Of a DNA stretch of 8,698 bases, positions 5,709 through 8,698 are shown piece after piece (position 1 is the stretch's first letter; every line of letters begins with the position of its first letter). Made by a program: the position numbers and the translations under genes. The notes beneath the pieces are model-generated. The model saw only the letters and a list, made by a program, of their open reading frames with translations. It had not been told where the DNA came from and ran no database searches. Source of the DNA: DHVE2 group archaeon (GTDB taxonomy: Archaea; Thermoplasmatota; Thermoplasmata; Thermoplasmatales; Aciduliprofundaceae); contig JALULR010000156.1 in assembly GCA_027056155.1 (NCBI GenBank), forward strand, positions 1-8,698, in the 5' to 3' direction.

Positions 5709-6821
5709 CTAAATCACCACTGCCTCGTACATCTCTTCTTTTTTAAGAATATCGCGCGGGTCTTTCATTTCCTCGTATCTTATTTCGCCAATTTTTTCTA
5801 ATATTTCCTCAAAACTGCCGAATTTTAGCTCTGGGTCTATGTCAATAAGAGAAAACAAATTATACGAACTTCTTGCTTTTCTGAGGGTTTCTATCTTAAT
5901 TATCTTTTTTGCAATTTCCAAATCCTCCGGAGTTATTTTCAAATTCTCAATGAAATTTACGAATTTTTTCTTTGCCTTTTCGTAATCCTTGCTGTTGAAA
6001 CCGATGTAGGCGAAGAAACCTCCCGTTCCGTGATACCATTCCACACGTGACTCTACCATGTACGCATCTCTGTGAAATTCTTTCCAAAACAGAGATGTGG
6101 GGTAATTGCCTAAAATTGTGGAGAGAAGAAATGCGCGAAGGTCATATTTTTCCAGAGGAAAGCCGTATACGATCTCTGCGTTATTCAATCCTTTTTTAAC
6201 AACAATCTCTTTATTCTCCCATTTCCTCATTCTCCTCTCGGGAAATTCTTCACCATGGGGGATGCGCAGGGAATCGATATTTATGTACTCAGGAACCAGC
6301 AGAATCGAATTTCCTCCGTGATAGTATTTTTTGTGCCAAACTCTAAGTTCTTCTATGTCTATATTTTCCAAGTCTTCCATGGTTCCCATGCTCTCGTGAA
6401 AATCCCATTTGAAAACCATGTTTTTAGCGTATTCGTATGCAAGCTCCCACGGGTTATAATCACTCTCATGCACTATTGAAGTAATTATCTTGCTCATTTT
6501 TTCTTCTTCCACTTTATCCGGCGGGAAAGAGGGGTTATAAACAAGGGACAACAAGATTTTCAGAATATCCTCTGCGTCTTCGGGAAGAGATGAGAAGAAA
6601 AACACTGTTCTCTCTGGTAAAGTCTCTCCGTTGAGCGTCACTCCGTATTTTGCAGTTTCATCATCTGGATTGGCATACTCATCATTACCCAGAAAAATTG
6701 AATGCTCTAAAAAATGAGAAATACCTCTTTTTCCCACGGGCTCATGAGCCCAGCCCACGTTCACGCTCAGAAGGATATCTGCCAATTTATTTCCTTTATC
6801 TTTTACCTTCACGATTTTCAT
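5709..6821 (-). CDS. M16-family zinc metallopeptidase (insulinase/pitrilysin-like)
   Basis: A protein of 370 residues from the ATG at 6821, or 373 from a TTG at 6830. It carries the inverted zinc motif HFLEH (His39, Glu42, His43 in the longer numbering), the M16 signature: two histidine ligands and the catalytic glutamate. The likely third ligand is Glu122 in IVHESDYNP, slightly farther from the motif than the usual spacing of about 76. The order is a catalytic M16 domain (about 1-185), then a second, non-catalytic M16 domain (about 210-350) in which LGNYPTSLFWKEF resembles the conserved substrate-side region. At about 370 residues it is short for M16B proteins (about 420), and the N-terminal strand before the zinc motif is clipped. 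No signal peptide or membrane segment is visible, so it is probably cytoplasmic. M16 enzymes normally pair as two chains; no partner gene is adjacent, so a homodimer is likely. The substrate is unknown. Confidence 0.85.
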   Translation of the reverse strand: MKIVKVKDKGNKLADILLSVNVGWAHEPVGKRGISHFLEHSIFLGNDEYANPDDETAKYGVTLNGETLPERTVFFFSSLPEDAEDILKILLSLVYNPSFPPDKVEEEKMSKIITSIVHESDYNPWELAYEYAKNMVFKWDFHESMGTMEDLENIDIEELRVWHKKYYHGGNSILLVPEYINIDSLRIPHGEEFPERRMRKWENKEIVVKKGLNNAEIVYGFPLEKYDLRAFLLSTILGNYPTSLFWKEFHRDAYMVESRVEWYHGTGGFFAYIGFNSKDYEKAKKKFVNFIENLKITPEDLEIAKKIIKIETLRKARSSYNLFSLIDIDPELKFGSFEEILEKIGEIRYEEMKDPRDILKKEEMYEAVVI

Positions 6822-6841
6822 GGGATTCAAAATTTCAACGG

Positions 6842-6857
6842 CTTACTAAAATTTTTC
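6842..6857 (-). promoter_or_regulatory. BRE/TATA promoter of the M16 peptidase
   Basis: The minus strand reads GAAAAATTTTAGTAAG: a BRE-like purine run and an AT-rich box centred near 6847, 26 bases before the ATG at 6821. No Shine-Dalgarno site precedes either candidate start. The spacing fits a leaderless message beginning at the ATG and argues against the TTG at 6830. Confidence 0.4.
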
Positions 6858-6921
6858 TAAAGATAAGTGATACGTACTAATGTATTAAAAATAATGTTAT
6901 GCCAATGCAAAATTGCAGATA

Positions 6922-6956
6922 TGTAAAATACCATCGCACAAGCATATGTATTTACA
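6922..6956. repeat. Imperfect inverted repeat
   Basis: Arms TGTAAAATAC (6922-6931) and GTATTTACA (6948-6956) are complementary with one unpaired A, separated by 16 bases. It sits midway between two divergent promoters, more than 50 bases from either. It could be an operator or chance in AT-rich DNA. Confidence 0.3.
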
Positions 6957-7011
6957 AAAATTACACAAACCACGCATTTAATTTTTATCTCTTTTTCCAG
7001 TGTTCCATGGT

Positions 7012-7023
7012 AAATATTTTAAA
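7012..7023 (+). promoter_or_regulatory. TATA-like element of topoisomerase I
   Basis: AAATATTTTAAA, centred near 7018, lies 27 bases before the GTG at 7045. The spacing fits a leaderless transcript starting at that GTG, where no Shine-Dalgarno site is present. It also lies downstream of the alternative in-frame GTG at 7000, which it argues against. Confidence 0.45.
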
Positions 7024-7044
7024 CTTAGTGTTCATAACGCGCAT

Positions 7045-8698
7045 GTGAAAACTCTAATTATTGCTGAGAAGCGCAATGCTGCGCAGAGAATTGCATATAT
7101 TTTATCGAATGGCAACTCCAAGTTTGTCAAGGTTGGACGAGCCGGGTACTTCAAGTACACCCTAAATGGAGATGAGTATTTTGTAGTGCCGCTCAGAGGC
7201 CACATTGTCGAGTTGGATTACGGGGAAGAGTTCAAGAGATGGGATATAAACAAGCTGATAGAATTGGTGAATGAAAAACCAAGGAAAATTAATAAGGAGC
7301 GTGGCATAGTAAAAATTCTCTGGGACATTGCAAAAGATGTTGATGAGATAATAATTGCCACTGACTACGACAGAGAGGGCGAATTAATAGGTGTAGAGGC
7401 GCTAAGCGTAATCGAGAAAAAATACGGTAAGAGATTTAAGGTGAAGAGGGCGAAATTTAGCGCGCTTACCAAGCAGGAGATTGAAAAAGCGTTTAACAAT
7501 TTGGTGGATATCAATTACAATCTTGCCAGCGCGGCAGAGGCGCGGCAGCACATAGACCTTGCGTGGGGCGCCTCGCTAACTAGATTCGTGTCCATTGCCT
7601 CCGGGCGCAGAGGTCGCGAGTTTCTATCGGTTGGCCGCGTGCAAAGCCCAACACTTGCGCTAATCGTAAAGAGAGAGGAAGAAATTGAGAATTTCAAGCC
7701 CAAAAAATACTGGGAGCTCACCGCAAAGCTCCAGAAAAAAATGAAATTCGAAGCAAAGCACGAGAAAAATCCGTTCTGGGAAGAGGGTGAGGTAAATAAA
7801 ATTCTTGCAAAGGTAGAAGGTGTCGAAACAGGAAAGGTACACGATGTAAAAGTGGAAAAGAAGGAGATATACGCTCCGCCTCCGTTCGATACTACAACTT
7901 TTCTAAGCGAGGCAACCAAGCTCGGCTTTTCGGCGGCAAAAGCAATGAAAATCGCTGAGGACCTGTACATGGGCGGCTATATATCTTATCCTCGTACGGA
8001 TAACACTGTGTACCCAAGAAGCTTGAACATAAACTCAATACTGAAATCACTGGAATCTAGCAAGTTTGGAGAAGAGGTTAAGAGATTGCAGGGCGAGCGC
8101 AGGAAATATCCCACACGAGGCAAAAAAGAGACGAAAGACCACCCCCCTATTGTGCCTGTTCGCGGCGCCAAGCTAAGCGGAGAGCGTGGAAAAATTTACG
8201 AGCTTGTAGTGCGGAGATTCCTTGCAACTCTCGCCAAAAATGGTGTTTATGAAGACACAAAAGCGAAGATAGATATCAAAGGCGAGCCATTTATCGCCCA
8301 CGGCCGCGTTCTTCTTGAAGAGGGCTGGCTTTATTATTACACATACACTCATTTTGAAGAGAAGAAATTACCGACTTTGAAGCAGGACTCGGAGGTTACA
8401 GTTATAGAGATAATAAAAGAAGAAAAGCAGACACAGCCACCAAAGCGATATTCACAATCCTCGCTATTAAAAGAGATGGAAAAGCTAAATTTGGGGACAA
8501 AGAGCACCCGCGCAGATATAATTCAGAAGCTATATGACCGCGGCTACATAACGGGTAATCCTCTGAGACCCACCGACGTGGGCAGGGCTCTCGTTGGCAA
8601 TTTGATGAAACACGATGTAGATGTTATTCGCCCAGAAATGACCGCAAAGCTCGAAGATGATATGGACAAGATAGAAAAAGGAGAAAATACCATGAACG
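7045..8698 (+). CDS. topA: DNA topoisomerase I, type IA (C-terminus outside the window)
   Basis: The first 551 codons of a type IA topoisomerase, which relaxes DNA by cutting one strand through a 5'-phosphotyrosine link. The start is a GTG; the protein opens MKTLIIAEKRNAA, the usual first strand of the Toprim domain. Visible: the Toprim acids Glu8 and DYDREGE (Asp107, Asp109, Glu111), SVGRVQSPTLALIV (195-208), the active-site segment GGYISYPRTD with catalytic Tyr315 and Arg317, KDHPPIVPV (364-372), and the late motif LGTKSTRADII (483-493). These appear in the family's normal order, with no frameshift or missing key residue. The reading frame is still open at the right edge. Any C-terminal zinc fingers would lie beyond it, and their presence would help separate archaeal TopA from topoisomerase III-like forms. 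There is no reverse-gyrase helicase domain at the N-terminus. It is divergent from the M16 gene. Confidence 0.95.
   Translation, partial: MKTLIIAEKRNAAQRIAYILSNGNSKFVKVGRAGYFKYTLNGDEYFVVPLRGHIVELDYGEEFKRWDINKLIELVNEKPRKINKERGIVKILWDIAKDVDEIIIATDYDREGELIGVEALSVIEKKYGKRFKVKRAKFSALTKQEIEKAFNNLVDINYNLASAAEARQHIDLAWGASLTRFVSIASGRRGREFLSVGRVQSPTLALIVKREEEIENFKPKKYWELTAKLQKKMKFEAKHEKNPFWEEGEVNKILAKVEGVETGKVHDVKVEKKEIYAPPPFDTTTFLSEATKLGFSAAKAMKIAEDLYMGGYISYPRTDNTVYPRSLNINSILKSLESSKFGEEVKRLQGERRKYPTRGKKETKDHPPIVPVRGAKLSGERGKIYELVVRRFLATLAKNGVYEDTKAKIDIKGEPFIAHGRVLLEEGWLYYYTYTHFEEKKLPTLKQDSEVTVIEIIKEEKQTQPPKRYSQSSLLKEMEKLNLGTKSTRADIIQKLYDRGYITGNPLRPTDVGRALVGNLMKHDVDVIRPEMTAKLEDDMDKIEKGENTMN

Larger units (their letters stand above)
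6822..7044. other. Divergent intergenic region between the peptidase and topoisomerase genes
   Basis: This AT-rich region of about 223 bases contains both promoters facing outward. Between them lie a short palindrome, TGCAAAATTGCA (6907-6918), and an imperfect inverted repeat, TGTAAAATAC with GTATTTACA (6922-6931 and 6948-6956). I see no tRNA, no coding frame of useful length and no repeat array. It is long enough for regulator binding, but nothing names the regulator. Confidence 0.45.

Noticed and set aside
7000..7044. In-frame GTG at 7000 as an earlier start for topoisomerase I
   Set aside because: The TATA-like box at 7012-7023 would lie inside the coding sequence, and the extra 15 residues precede the canonical first Toprim strand, which starts at 7045.
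7515..7970. A 151-codon open frame on the minus strand
   Set aside because: It lies wholly antisense to the Toprim and active-site region of topA, has no ribosome site or promoter, and its Ser/Phe-rich translation is typical of the reverse of a Lys/Glu-rich gene.

Overview
The window reads as chromosomal DNA of a euryarchaeon, most likely related to Thermoplasmata or Aciduliprofundum. The evidence is a full-length archaeosine-type tRNA-guanine transglycosylase with a PUA domain, an archaeal-type hypoxanthine phosphoribosyltransferase start, and a type IA topoisomerase. There is also an SDR-type threonine dehydrogenase that, from memory, closely resembles the Thermoplasma volcanium enzyme. Translation signals are archaeal: GGTGA-type Shine-Dalgarno sites alternate with genes whose TATA-like box sits about 24-27 bases before the start codon, as in leaderless mRNAs. 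The species assignment is an inference. Gene density is high and no gap exceeds about 225 bases.

Layout, left to right. Positions 1-753 (minus) hold a purine-salvage pair: a Gpt-like phosphoribosyltransferase whose stop codon overlaps the start of an hpt-like gene that leaves the window. Positions 805-2670, or up to 2751 (minus), hold a soluble PAS-GAF-PAS histidine kinase with no response regulator beside it. Positions 2802-3746 (plus) hold threonine dehydrogenase, divergent from the kinase. It converges on, and overlaps by 12 bases, tgtA at 3735-5540 (minus). A 168-base spacer separates tgtA from an M16-family zinc peptidase at 5709-6821 (minus). A spacer of about 223 bases with divergent promoters then leads to DNA topoisomerase I, which starts at a GTG (7045) and runs off the right edge.

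Functionally this is mostly housekeeping: nucleobase salvage, threonine catabolism to glycine, tRNA archaeosine synthesis, DNA topology, one proteolysis gene and one signalling gene. I see no mobile element, CRISPR array, RNA gene or defence island.

The strongest anomaly is in TgtA. It keeps both catalytic aspartates, but the cysteine cluster that binds structural zinc in well-studied tRNA-guanine transglycosylases has been replaced by Phe/Ser/Phe. The next best lead is a near-perfect palindrome beside the inferred kinase promoter, which also argues that the kinase starts downstream of its first ATG.
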